NCBI GenBank assembly: GCA_934045905.1
Contig: CAKOGZ010000155.1
Location: 1 to 64,000 of the forward strand
Length of the DNA stretch: 64,000 bases
From: Leuctra nigra
Lineage: Eukaryota > Arthropoda > Insecta > Plecoptera > Leuctridae
Reading direction: 5' to 3'
The notes under the pieces were generated by a model. It saw only the letters and a list, made by a program, of their open reading frames with translations. It was not told the DNA's origin and ran no database searches. Shown here piece after piece: positions 22,439 to 35,985 of this stretch (position 1 is the first letter of the stretch; each line of letters opens with the position of its first letter). Made by a program: the position numbers and the translations under genes.

Positions 22439-24060
22439 TTGACAACGTTACCCTATATAGTAGATGGTGAGAGGCTTAAAAAGTGCAGAAACACTTTTTT
22501 ATGTCAGACTCTCCGATTCGCCGGAATTAACTGTTCATGTTATTCAGAAGCTGATGGGTCGACCCCCGATAGATTTTCATCCATTTTTTTGTCAATGTAT
22601 ATTGACCAACAATGTAGGTTAGCCTACTAAGGTAACAATGTAACAATTAACAATGTTCCTTAGATTTTCCTCATTTCCTAGGTTTTCATCCATTTTTTAG
22701 TCAATGGAGGTTAAAGCTTGTGATGAGTCAGCTACGCTCGCTTCGCTAACCTGTATTAACCTAACTTTATTATATAATAATCTGACAGGGCAGCGTCGGG
22801 CGACTCCAAGGGGGCAGAGTGGGGTTCTTTTTTATAATTTTATTTATAAGCCTATTTTTTTTCGAAAAGTGTTTTATTTCATTTCTCGGCATAACGTTGT
22901 GTAGGCTTCAAGAAAATTCGATAAAAATAGGGGGGTGCCACTTTAGAAGTAGCTCATATTGATATTTTTTTATTTGTTTCCTACTTTGTGACGAATCTAT
23001 TACTCTAAGAGAGTTGACAACGTTACCCTATATAGTAGATGGTGAGAGGCTTAAAAAGTGCAGAAACACTTTTTTATGTCAGACTCTCCGATTCGCCGGA
23101 ATTAACTGTTCATGTTATTCAGAAGCTGATGGGTCGACCCCCGATAGATTTTCATCCATTTTTTTGTCAATGTGTATTGACCAACAATGTAGGTTAGCCT
23201 ACAAATGTAACAATGTAACAATTAACAATGTTCCTTAGATTTTCCTCATTTCCTAGGTTTTCATCCATTTTTTAGTCAATGGAGGTTAAAGCTTGTGATG
23301 AGTCAGCTACGCTCGCTTCGCTAACCTGTATTAACCTAACTTTATTATATAATAATCTGACAGGGCAGCGTCGGGCGACTCCAAGGGGGCAGAGTGGGGT
23401 TCTTTTTTATAATTTTATTTATAAGCCTATTTTTTTGCGAAAAGTGTTTTATTACATTTCTCGGCATAACGTTGTGTAGGCATCAAGAAAATTCGATAAA
23501 AACAGGGGGGTGCCACTTTAGAAGTAGGTCATATTGAAAAAGTTTTGTTTGTTTCCTACTTTGTGACGAATCTATTACTCTTAGAGAGCTGAAAATGATA
23601 CACCATATAGATGATGGAGAGAGGCTTAAAAAGTGCAGAAACACTTTTTTCTGTCAGACGCTCCGATACGCCGCATTTCTTAGTTTATGTCCTTCAGAAG
23701 CAGAAGGGCACAATCCTGATAGGTTTTCATCAATTTTTTGTCACTGTAGGTTAAAGCTTGTTAAGGGTCAGCTACGCTCGCTTCGCTCGCTTCGCTAACC
23801 TACCCTAACCTAACTTTATTATAAAATTATCTGACCGGGCAACGTCGGGCGACTCCAGGAGGCAGAGGGGAGATTTTTTTTTACATGTTAATGTTAAGCC
23901 TATTATTTTCGAAAAGTGTTTTATTTCATTTCTCGGCATAACGTTGTGTAGGCTTCAAGAAAATTCGATAAAAATAGGGGGGTGCCACTTTAGAAGTAGC
24001 TCATATTGATATTTTTTTATTTGTTTCCTACTTTGTGACGAATCTATTACTCTAAGAGAG
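22439..24060 (+). repeat. HOR unit AAB (1,622 bp)
   Basis: A at 22439 (cctactaagg), A at 23014 (gtgtattgacc and ctacaaatgt), B at 23589. Confidence 0.92.
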
Positions 24061-25680
24061 TTGACAACGTTACCCTATATAGTAGATGGTGAGAGGCTTA
24101 AAAAGTGCAGAAACACTTTTTTATGTCAGACTCTCCGATTCGCCGGAATTAACTGTTCATGTTATTCAGAAGCTGATGGGTCGACCCCCGATAGATTTTC
24201 ATCCATTTTTTTGTCAATGTATATTGACCAACAATGTAGGTTAGCCTACAAAGGTAACAATGTAACAATTAACAATGTTCCTTAGATTTTCCTCATTTCC
24301 TAGGTTTTCATCCATTTTTTAGTCAATGGAGGTTAAAGCTTGTGATGAGTCAGCTACGCTCGCTTCGCTAACCTGTATTAACCTAACTTTATTATATAAT
24401 AATCTGACAGGGCAGCGTCGGGCGACTCCAAGGGGGCAGAGTGGGGTTCTTTTTTATAATTTTATTTATAAGCCTATTTTTTTTCGAAAAGTGTTTTATT
24501 TCATTTCTCGGCATAACGTTGTGTAGGCTTCAAGAAAATTCGATAAAAATAGGGGGGTGCCACTTTAGAAGTAGCTCATATTGATATTTTTTTATTTGTT
24601 TCCTACTTTGTGACGAATCTATTACTCTAAGAGAGTTGACAACGTTACCCTATATAGTAGATGGTGAGAGGCTTAAAAAGTGCAGAAACACTTTTTTATG
24701 TCAGACTCTCCGATTCGCCGGAATTAACTGTTCATGTTATTCAGAAGCTGATGGGTCGACCCCCGATAGATTTTCATCCATTTTTTTGTCAATGTATATT
24801 GACCAACAATGTAGGTTAGCCTACAAATGTAACAATGTAACAATTAACAATGTTCCTTAGATTTTCCTCATTTCCTAGGTTTTCATCCATTTTTTAGTCA
24901 ATGGAGGTTAAAGCTTGTGATGAGTCAGCTACGCTCGCTTCGCTAACCTGTATTAACCTAACTTTATTATATAATAATCTGACAGGGCAGCGTCGGGCGA
25001 CTCCAAGGGGGCAGAGTGGGGTTCTTTTTTATAATTTTATTTATAAGCCTATTTTTTTGCGAAAAGTGTTTTATTACATTTCTCGGCATAACGTTGTGTA
25101 GGCATCAAGAAAATTCGATAAAAACAGGGGGGTGCCACTTTAGAAGTAGGTCATATTGAAAAAGTTTTGTTTGTTTCCTACTTTGTGACGAATCTATTAC
25201 TCTTAGAGAGCTGAAAATGATACACCATATAGATGATGGAGAGAGGCTTAAAAAGTGCAGAAACACTTTTTTCTGTCAGACGCTCCGATACGCCGCATTT
25301 CTTAGTTTATGTCCTTCAGAAGCAGAAGGGCACAATCCAGATAGGTTTTCATCAATTTTTTGTCACTGTAGGTTAAAGCTTGTTAAGGGTCAGCTACGCT
25401 CGCTTCGCTCGCTTCGCTAACCTACCCTAACCTAACTTTATTATAAAATTATCTGACCGGGCAACGTCGGGCGACTCCAGGAGGCAGAGGGGAGATTTTT
25501 TTTTACATGTTAATGTTAAGCCTTATTTTCGAAAAGTGTTTTATTTCATTTCTCGGCATAACGTTGTGTAGGCTTCAAGAAAATTCGATAAAAATAGGGG
25601 GGTGCCACTTTAGAAGTAGCTCATATTGATATTTTTTTATTTGTGTCCTACTTTGTGACGAATCTATTACTCTAAGAGAG
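24061..25680 (+). repeat. HOR unit AAB (1,620 bp)
   Basis: A at 24061, A at 24636 (ctacaaatgt), B at 25211 with aatccagatag, the 2-bp deletion aagccttattttcg and gtgtcctac. Confidence 0.92.
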
Positions 25681-27302
25681 TTGACAACGTTACCCTATAT
25701 AGTAGATGGTGAGAGGCTTAAAAAGTGCAGAAACACTTTTTTATGTCAGACTCTCCGATTCGCCGGAATTAACTGTTCATGTTATTCAGAAGCTGATGGG
25801 TCGACCCCCGATAGATTTTCATCCATTTTTTTGTCAATGTATATTGACCAACAATGTAGGTTAGCCTACTAAGGTAACAATGTAACAATTAACAATGTTC
25901 CTTAGATTTTCCTCATTTCCTAGGTTTTCATCCATTTTTTAGTCAATGGAGGTTAAAGCTTGTGATGAGTCAGCTACGCTCGCTTCGCTAACCTGTATTA
26001 ACCTAACTTTATTATATAATAATCTGACAGGGCAGCGTCGGGCGACTCCAAGGGGGCAGAGTGGGGTTCTTTTTTATAATTTTATTTATAAGCCTATTTT
26101 TTTTCGAAAAGTGTTTTATTTCATTTCTCGGCATAACGTTGTGTAGGCTTCAAGAAAATTCGATAAAAATAGGGGGGTGCCACTTTAGAAGTAGCTCATA
26201 TTGATATTTTTTTATTTGTTTCCTACTTTGTGACGAATCTATTACTCTAAGAGAGTTGACAACGTTACCCTATATAGTAGATGGTGAGAGGCTTAAAAAG
26301 TGCAGAAACACTTTTTTATGTCAGACTCTCCGATTCGCCGGAATTAACTGTTCATGTTATTCAGAAGCTGATGGGTCGACCCCCGATAGATTTTCATCCA
26401 TTTTTTTGTCAATGTGTATTGACCAACAATGTAGGTTAGCCTACAAATGTATCAATGTAACAATTAACAATGTTCCTTAGATTTTCCTCATTTCCTAGGT
26501 TTTCATCCATTTTTTAGTCAATGGAGGTTAAAGCTTGTGATGAGTCAGCTACGCTCGCTTCGCTAACCTGTATTAACCTAACTTTATTATATAATAATCT
26601 GACAGGGCAGCGTCGGGCGACTCCAAGGGGGCAGAGTGGGGTTCTTTTTTATAATTTTATTTATAAGCCTATTTTTTTGCGAAAAGTGTTTTATTACATT
26701 TCTCGGCATAACGTTGTGTAGGCATCAAGAAAATTCGATAAAAACAGGGGGGTGCCACTTTAGAAGTAGGTCATATTGAAAAAGTTTTGTTTGTTTCCTA
26801 CTTTGTGACGAATCTATTACTCTTAGAGAGCTGAAAATGATACACCATATAGATGATGGAGAGAGGCTTAAAAAGTGCAGAAACACTTTTTTCTGTCAGA
26901 CGCTCCGATACGCCGCATTTCTTAGTTTATGTCCTTCAGAAGCAGAAGGGCACAATCCTGATAGGTTTTCATCAATTTTTTGTCACTGTAGGTTAAAGCT
27001 TGTTAAGGGTCAGCTACGCTCGCTTCGCTCGCTTCGCTAACCTACCCTAACCTAACTTTATTATAAAATTATCTGACCGGGCAACGTCGGGCGACTCCAG
27101 GAGGCAGAGGGGAGATTTTTTTTTACATGTTAATGTTAAGCCTATTATTTTCGAAAAGTGTTTTATTTCATTTCTCGGCATAACGTTGTGTAGGCTTCAA
27201 GAAAATTCGATAAAAATAGGGGGGTGCCACTTTAGAAGTAGCTCATATTGATATTTTTTTATTTGTTTCCTACTTTGTGACGAATCTATTACTCTAAGAG
27301 AG
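25681..27302 (+). repeat. HOR unit AAB (1,622 bp)
   Basis: A at 25681 (cctactaagg), A at 26256 (gtgtattgacc, ctacaaatgt and a private A to T near 26452), B at 26831. It mirrors the unit at 22439, 3,242 bp upstream. Confidence 0.92.
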
Positions 27303-28925
27303 TTGACAACGTTACCCTATATAGTAGATGGTGAGAGGCTTAAAAAGTGCAGAAACACTTTTTTATGTCAGACTCTCCGATTCGCCGGAATTAACTGTTC
27401 ATGTTATTCAGAAGCTGATGGGTCGACCCCCGATAGATTTTCATCCATTTTTTTGTCAATGTATATTGACCAACAATGTAGGTTAGCCTACAAAGGTAAC
27501 AATGTAACAATTAACAATGTTCCTTAGATTTTCCTCATTTCCTAGGTTTTCATCCATTTTTTAGTCAATGGAGGTTAAAGCTTGTGATGAGTCAGCTACG
27601 CTCGCTTCGCTAACCTGTATTAACCTAACTTTATTATATAATAATCTGACAGGGCAGCGTCGGGCGACTCCAAGGGGGCAGAGTGGGGTTCTTTTTTATA
27701 ATTTTATTTATAAGCCTATTTTTTTTCGAAAAGTGTTTTATTTCATTTCTCGGCATAACGTTGTGTAGGCTTCAAGAAAATTCGATAAAAATAGGGGGGT
27801 GCCACTTTAGAAGTAGCTCATATTGATATTTTTTTATTTGTTTCCTACTTTGTGACGAATCTATTACTCTAAGAGAGTTGACAACGTTACCCTATATAGT
27901 AGATGGTGAGAGGCTTAAAAAGTGCAGAAACACTTTTTTATGTCAGACTCTCCGATTCGCCGGAATTAACTGTTCATGTTATTCAGAAGCTGATGGGTCG
28001 ACCCCCGATAGATTTTCATCCATTTTTTTGTCAATGTATATTGACCAACAATGTAGGTTAGCCTACGAATGTAACAATGTAACAATTAACAATGTTCCTT
28101 AGATTTTCCTCATTTCCTAGGTTTTCATCCATTTTTTAGTCAATGGAGGTTAAAGCTTGTGATGAGTCAGCTACGCTCGCTTCGCTAACCTGTATTAACC
28201 TAACTTTATTATATAATAATCTGACAGGGCAGCGTCGGGCGACTCCAAGGGGGCAGAGTGGGGTTCTTTTTTATAATTTTATTTATAAGCCTATTTTTTT
28301 GCGAAAAGTGTTTTATTACATTTCTCGGCATAACGTTGTGTAGGCATCAAGAAAATTCGATAAAAACAGGGGGGTGCCACTTTAGAAGTAGGTCATATTG
28401 AAAAAGTTCTGTTTGTTTCCTACTTTGTGACGAATCTATTACTCTTAGAGAGCTGAAAATGATACACCCTATAGATGATGGAGAGAGGCTTAAAAAGTGC
28501 AGAAACACTTTTTTCTGTCAGACGCTCCGATACGCCGCATTTCTTAGTTTATGTCCTTCAGAAGCAGAAGGGCACAATCCAGATAGGTTTTCATCAATTT
28601 TTTGTCACTGTAGGTTAAAGCTTGTTAAGGGTCAGCTACGCTCGCTTCGCTCGCTTCGCTAACCTACCCTAACCTAACTTTATTATAAAATTATCTGACC
28701 GGGCAACGTCGGGCGACACCAGGAGGCAGAGGGGAGATTTTTTTTTTACATGTTAATGTTAAGCCTATTATTTTCGAAAAGTGTTTTATTTCATTTCTCG
28801 GCATAACGTTGTGTAGGCTTCAAGAAAATTCGATAAAAATAGGGGGGTGCCACTTTAGAAGTAGCTCATATTGATATTTTTTTATTTGTTTCCTACTTTG
28901 TGACGAATCTTTTACTCTAAGAGAG
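27303..28925 (+). repeat. HOR unit AAB (1,623 bp)
   Basis: A at 27303, A at 27878 (ctacgaatgt, and gttctgtttg in the tail), B at 28453. B is 473 bp (one extra T), with private caccctatag, plus aatccagatag, cgacaccagg and tail cttttactc. Confidence 0.92.
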
Positions 28926-31120
28926 TTGACAACGTTACCCTATATAGTAGATGGTGAGAGGCTTAAAAAGTGCAGAAACACTTTTTTATGTCAGACTCTC
29001 CGATTCGCCGGAATTAACTGTTCATGTTATTCAGAAGCTGATGGGTCGACCCCCGATAGATTTTCATCCATTTTTTTGTCAATGTATATTGACCAACAAT
29101 GTAGGTTAGCCTACAAAGGTAACAATGTAACAATTAACAATGTTCCTTAGATTTTCCTCATTTCCTAGGTTTTCATCCATTTTTTAGTCAATGGAGGTTA
29201 AAGCTTGTGATGAGTCAGCTACGCTCGCTTCGCTAACCTGTATTAACCTAACTTTATTATATAATAATCTGACAGGGCAGCGACGGGCGACTCCAAGGGG
29301 GCAGAGTGGGGTTCTTTTTTATAATTTTATTTATAAGCCTATTTTTTTTCGAAAAGTGTTTTATTTCATTTCTCGGCATAACGTTGTGTAGGCTTCAAGA
29401 AAATTCGATAAAAATAGGGGGGTGCCACTTTAGAAGTAGCTCTTATTGATATTTTTTATTTGTTTCCTACTTTGTGACGAATCTATTACTCTAAGAGAGT
29501 TGACAACGTTACCCTATATAGTAGATGGTGAGAGGCTTAAAAAGTGCAGAAACACTTTTTTATGTCAGACTCTCCGATTCGCCGGAATTAACTGTTCATG
29601 TTATTCAGAAGCTGATGGGTCGACCCCCGATAGATTTTCATCCATTTTTTTGTCAATGTATATTGACCAACAATGTAGGTTAGCCTACATAGGTAACAAT
29701 GTAACAATTAACAATGTTCCTTAGATTTTCCTCATTTCCTAGGTTTTCATCCATTTTTTAGTCAATGGAGGTTAAAGCTTGTGATGAGTCAGCTACGCTC
29801 GCTTCGCTAACCTGTATTAACCTAACTTTATTATATAATAATCTGACAGGGCAGCGACGGGCGACTCCAAGGGGGCAGAGTGGGGTTCTTTTTTATAATT
29901 TTATTTATAAGCCTATTTTTTTTCGAAAAGTGTTTTATTTCATTTCTCGGCTTAACGTTGTGTAGGCTTCAAGAAAATTCGATAAAAATAGGGGGGTGCC
30001 ACTTTAGAAGTAGCTCTTATTGATATTTTTTATTTGTTTCCTACTTTGTGACGAATCTATTACTCTAAGAGAGTTGACAACGTTACCCTATATAGTAGAT
30101 GGTGAGAGGCTTAAAAAGTGCAGAAACACTTTTTTATGTCAGACTCTCCGATTCGCCGGAATTAACTGTTCATGTTATTCAGAAGCTGATGGGTCGACCC
30201 CCGATAGATTTTCATCCATTTTTTTGTCAATGTATATTGACCAACAATGTAGGTTAGCCTACAAAGGTAACAATGTAACAATTAACAATGTTCCTTAGAT
30301 TTTCCTCATTTCCTAGGTTTTCATCCATTTTTTAGTCAATGGAGGTTAAAGCTTGTGATGAGTCAGCTACGCTCGCTTCGCTAACCTGTATTAACCTAAC
30401 TTTATTATATAATAATCTGACAGGGCAGCGTCGGGCGACTCCAAGGGGGCAGAGTGGGGTTCTTTTTTATAATTTTATTTATAAGCCTATTTTTTTTCGA
30501 AAAGTGTTTTATTACATTTTTCGGCATAACGTTGTGAAGGCATCAAGAAAATTCGATAAAAACAGGGGGGTGCCACTTTAGAAGTAGGTCATATTGAAAA
30601 AGTTTTGTTTGTTTCCTACTTTGTGACGAATCTATTACTATTAGAGAGCTGAAAATGATACACCATATAGATAATGGAGAGAGGCTTAAAAAGTGCAGAA
30701 ACACTTTTTTCTGTCAGACGCTCCGATACGCCGCATTTCTTAGTTTATGTCCTTCAGAAGCAGAAGGGCACAATCCAGATAGGTTTTCATCAATTTTTTG
30801 TCACTGTAGGTTAAAGCTTGTTAAGGGTCAGCTACGCTCGCTTCGCTCGCTTCGCTAACCTACCCTAACCTAACTTTATTATAAAATTATCTGACCAGGC
30901 AACGTCGGGCGACACCAGGAGGCAGAGGGGAGATTTTTTTTTACATGTTAATGTTAAGCCTATTATTTTCGAAAAGTGTTTTATTTCATTTCTCGGCATA
31001 ACGTTGTGTAGGCTTCAAGAAAATTCGATAAAAATAGGGGGGTGCCACTTTAGAAGTAGCTCATATTGATATTTTTTTATTTGTTTCCTACTTTGTGACG
31101 AATCTATTACTCTAAGAGAG
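28926..31120 (+). repeat. HOR unit AAAB (2,195 bp)
   Basis: A at 28926, 29500 and 30074, B at 30649. The first two A have gcgacggg and a T-run one base short. The second A also has ctacataggt and ggcttaacg. The third has ttttcggcat and ttgtgaaggc. B has actattagag, gataatgg, aatccagat and gaccaggc. Confidence 0.92.
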
Positions 31121-32743
31121 TTGACAACGTTACCCTATATAGTAGATGGTGAGAGGCTTAAAAAGTGCAGAAACACTTTTTTATGTCAGACTCTCCGATT
31201 CGCCGGAATTAACTGTTCATGTTATTCAGAAGCTGATGGGTCGACCCCCGATAGATTTTCATCCATTTTTTTGTCAATGTATATTGACCAACAATGTAGG
31301 TTAGCCTACAAAGGTAACAATGTAACAATTAACAATGTTCCTTAGATTTTCCTCATTTCCTAGGTTTTCATCCATTTTTTAGTCAATGGAGGTTAAAGCT
31401 TGTGATGAGTCAGCTACGCTCGCTTCGCTAACCTGTATTAACCTAACTTTATTATATAATAATCTGACAGGGCAGCGTCGGGCGACTCCAAGGGGGCAGA
31501 GTGGGGTTCTTTTTTATAATTTTATTTATAAGCCTATTTTTTTTCGAAAAGTGTTTTATTTCATTTCTCGGCATAACGTTGTGTAGGCTTCAAGAAAATT
31601 CGATAAAAATAGGGGGGTGCCACTTTAGAAGTAGCTCATATTGATATTTTTTTATTTGTTTCCTACTTTGTGACGAATCTATTACTCTAAGAGAGTTGAC
31701 AACGTTACCCTATATAGTAGATGGTGAGAGGCTTAAAAAGTGCAGAAACACTTTTTTATGTCAGACTCTCCGATTCGCCGGAATTAACTGTTCATGTTAT
31801 TCAGAAGCTGATGGGTCGACCCCCGATAGATTTTCATCCATTTTTTTGTCAATGTATATTGACCAACAATGTAGGTTAGCCTACAAATGTAACAATGTAA
31901 CAATTAACAATGTTCCTTAGATTTTCCTCATTTCCTAGGTTTTCATCCATTTTTTAGTCAATGGAGGTTAAAGCTTGTGATGAGTCAGCTACGCTCGCTT
32001 CGCTAACCTGTATTAACCTAACTTTATTATATAATAATCTGACAGGGCAGCGTCGGGCGACTCCAAGGGGGCAGAGTGGGGTTCTTTTTTATAATTTTAT
32101 TTATAAGCCTATTTTTTTGCGAAAAGTGTTTTATTACATTTCTCGGCATAACGTTGTGTAGGCATCAAGAAAATTCGATAAAAACAGGGGGGTGCCACTT
32201 TAGAAGTAGGTCATATTGAAAAAGTTTTGTTTGTTTCCTACTTTGTGACGAATCTATTACTCTTAGAGAGCTGAAAATGATACACCATATAGATGATGGA
32301 GAGAGGCTTAAAAAGTGCAGAAACACTTTTTTCTGTCAGACGCTCCGATACGCCGCATTTCTTAGTTTATGTCCTTCAGAAGCAGAAGGGCACAATCCAG
32401 ATAGGTTTTCATCAATTTTTTGTCACTGTAGGTTAAAGCTTGTTAAGGGTCAGCTACGCTCGCTTCGCTCGCTTCGCTAACCTACCCTAACCTAACTTTA
32501 TTATAAAATTATCTGACCGGGCAACGTCGGGCGACACCAGGAGGCAGAGGGGAGATTTTTTTTTTACATGTTAATGTTAAGCCTATTATTTTCGAAAAGT
32601 GTTTTATTTCATTTCTCGGCATAACGTTGTGTAGGCTTCAAGAAAATTCGATAAAAATAGGGGGGTGCCACTTTAGAAGTAGCTCATATTGATATTTTTT
32701 TATTTGTTTCCTACTTTGTGACGAATCTTTTACTCTAAGAGAG
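31121..32743 (+). repeat. HOR unit AAB (1,623 bp)
   Basis: A at 31121, A at 31696 (ctacaaatgt), B at 32271 (473 bp, aatccagatag, cgacaccagg, tail cttttactc). Counterpart of 27303-28925. Confidence 0.92.
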
Positions 32744-34938
32744 TTGACAACGTTACCCTATATAGTAGATGGTGAGAGGCTTAAAAAGTGCAGAAACACT
32801 TTTTTATGTCAGACTCTCCGATTCGCCGGAATTAACTGTTCATGTTATTCAGAAGCTGATGGGTCGACCCCCGATAGATTTTCATCCATTTTTTTGTCAA
32901 TGTATATTGACCAACAATGTAGGTTAGCCTACAAAGGTAACAATGTAACAATTAACAATGTTCCTTAGATTTTCCTCATTTCCTAGGTTTTCATCCATTT
33001 TTTAGTCAATGGAGGTTAAAGCTTGTGATGAGTCAGCTACGCTCGCTTCGCTAACCTGTATTAACCTAACTTTATTATATAATAATCTGACAGGGCAGCG
33101 ACGGGCGACTCCAAGGGGGCAGAGTGGGGTTCTTTTTTATAATTTTATTTATAAGCCTATTTTTTTTCGAAAAGTGTTTTATTTCATTTCTCGGCATAAC
33201 GTTGTGTAGGCTTCAAGAAAATTCGATAAAAATAGGGGGGTGCCACTTTAGAAGTAGCTCTTATTGATATTTTTTATTTGTTTCCTACTTTGTGACGAAT
33301 CTATTACTCTAAGAGAGTTGACAACGTTACCCTATATAGTAGATGGTGAGAGGCTTAAAAAGTGCAGAAACACTTTTTTATGTCAGACTCTCCGATTCGC
33401 CGGAATTAACTGTTCATGTTATTCAGAAGCTGATGGGTCGACCCCCGATAGATTTTCATCCATTTTTTTGTCAATGTATATTGACCAACAATGTAGGTTA
33501 GCCTACATAGGTAACAATGTAACAATTAACAATGTTCCTTAGATTTTCCTCATTTCCTAGGTTTTCATCCATTTTTTAGTCAATGGAGGTTAAAGCTTGT
33601 GATGAGTCAGCTACGCTCGCTTCGCTAACCTGTATTAACCTAACTTTATTATATAATAATCTGACAGGGCAGCGACGGGCGACTCCAAGGGGGCAGAGTG
33701 GGGTTCTTTTTTATAATTTTATTTATAAGCCTATTTTTTTTCGAAAAGTGTTTTATTTCATTTCTCGGCTTAACGTTGTGTAGGCTTCAAGAAAATTCGA
33801 TAAAAATAGGGGGGTGCCACTTTAGAAGTAGCTCTTATTGATATTTTTTATTTGTTTCCTACTTTGTGACGAATCTATTACTCTAAGAGAGTTGACAACG
33901 TTACCCTATATAGTAGATGGTGAGAGGCTTAAAAAGTGCAGAAACACTTTTTTATGTCAGACTCTCCGATTCGCCGGAATTAACTGTTCATGTTATTCAG
34001 AAGCTGATGGGTCGACCCCCGATAGATTTTCATCCATTTTTTTGTCAATGTATATTGACCAACAATGTAGGTTAGCCTACAAAGGTAACAATGTAACAAT
34101 TAACAATGTTCCTTAGATTTTCCTCATTTCCTAGGTTTTCATCCATTTTTTAGTCAATGGAGGTTAAAGCTTGTGATGAGTCAGCTACGCTCGCTTCGCT
34201 AACCTGTATTAACCTAACTTTATTATATAATAATCTGACAGGGCAGCGTCGGGCGACTCCAAGGGGGCAGAGTGGGGTTCTTTTTTATAATTTTATTTAT
34301 AAGCCTATTTTTTTTCGAAAAGTGGTTTATTACATTTTTCGGCATAACGTTGTGAAGGCATCAAGAAAATTCGATAAAAACAGGGGGGTGCCACTTTAGA
34401 AGTAGGTCATATTGAAAAAGTTTTGTTTGTTTCCTACTTTGTGACGAATCTATTACTATTAGAGAGCTGAAAATGATACACCATATAGATAATGGAGAGA
34501 GGCTTAAAAAGTGCAGAAACACTTTTTTCTGTCAGACGCTCCGATACGCCGCATTTCTTAGTTTATGTCCTTCAGAAGCAGAAGGGCACAATCCAGATAG
34601 GTTTTCATCAATTTTTTGTCACTGTAGGTTAAAGCTTGTTAAGGGTCAGCTACGCTCGCTTCGCTCGCTTCGCTAACCTACCCTAACCTAACTTTATTAT
34701 AAAATTATCTGACCAGGCAACGTCGGGCGACACCAGGAGGCAGAGGGGAGATTTTTTTTTACATGTTAATGTTAAGCCTATTATTTTCGAAAAGTGTTTT
34801 ATTTCATTTCTCGGCATAACGTTGTGTAGGCTTCAAGAAAATTCGATAAAAATAGGGGGGTGCCACTTTAGAAGTAGCTCATATTGATATTTTTTTATTT
34901 GTTTCCTACTTTGTGACGAATCTATTACTCTAAGAGAG
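32744..34938 (+). repeat. HOR unit AAAB (2,195 bp)
   Basis: A at 32744, 33318 and 33892, B at 34467. It repeats all markers of 28926-31120 plus one private change (agtggtttat, near 34324). Confidence 0.92.
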
Positions 34939-35985
34939 TTGACAACGTTACCCTATATAGTAGATGGTGAGAGGCTTAAAAAGTGCAGACACACTTTTTT
35001 ATGTCAGACTCTCCGATTCGCCGGAATTAACTGTTCATGTTATTCAGAAGCTGATGGGTCGACCCCCGATAGATTTTCATCCATTTTTTTGTCAATGTAT
35101 ATTGACCAACAATGTAGGTTAGCCTACAAAGGTAACAATGTAACAATTAACAATGTTCCTTAGATTTTCCTCATTTCCTAGGTTTTCATCCATTTTTTAG
35201 TCAATGGAGGTTAAAGCTTGTGATGAGTCAGCTACGCTCGCTTCGCTAACCTGTATTAACCTAACTTTATTATATAATTATCTGACAGGGCAGCGTCGGG
35301 CGACTCCAAGGGGGCAGAGTGGGGTTCTTTTTTATAATTTTATTTATAAGCCTATTTTTTTGCGAAAAGTGTTTTATTACATTTCTCGGCATAACGTTGT
35401 GTAGGCATCAAGAAAATTCGATAAAAACAGGGGGGTGCCACTTTAGAAGTAGGTCATATTGAAAAAGTTTTGTTTGTTTCCTACTTTGTGACGAATCTAT
35501 TACTCTTAGAGAGCTGAAAATGATACACCATATAGATGATAGAGAGAGGCTTAAAAAGTGCAGAAACACTTTTTTCTGTCAGACGCTCCGATACGCCGCA
35601 TTTCTTAGTTTATGTCCTTCAGAAGCAGAAGGGCACAATCCTGATAGGTTTTCATCAATTTTTTGTCACTGTAGGTTAAAGCTTGTTAAGGGTCAGCTAC
35701 GCTCGCTTCGCTCGCTTCGCTAACCTACCCTAACCTAACTTTATTATAAAATTATCTGATCGGGCAACGTCGGGCGACTCCAGGAGGCAGAGGGGAGATT
35801 TTTTTTTACATGTTAATGTTAAGCCTATTATTTTCGAAAAGTGTTTTATTTCATTTCTCGGCATAACGTTGTGTAGGCTTCAAGAAAATTCGATAAAAAT
35901 AGGGGGGTGCCACTTTATAAGTAGCTCATATTGATATTTTTTTATTTGTTTCCTACTTTGTGACGAATCTATTACTCTAAGAGAG
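34939..35985 (+). repeat. HOR unit AB (1,047 bp)
   Basis: A at 34939 (hairpin-loop change gcagacacac, ataattatctg), B at 35514 with private gatagagagag and ctgatcggg; tail ctttataag. Confidence 0.92.

Larger units (their letters stand above)
27303..34938 (+). repeat. Tandem duplication, 2 x 3,818 bp (AAB AAAB)
   Basis: 27303-31120 and 31121-34938 share monomer order, total length and a long list of otherwise rare markers (cttttactc, gcgacggg, ctacataggt, ggcttaacg, ttgtgaaggc, actattagag, gataatgg, gaccaggc). Only a handful of differences separate them, so the duplication is young or an assembly duplication. Confidence 0.87.
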
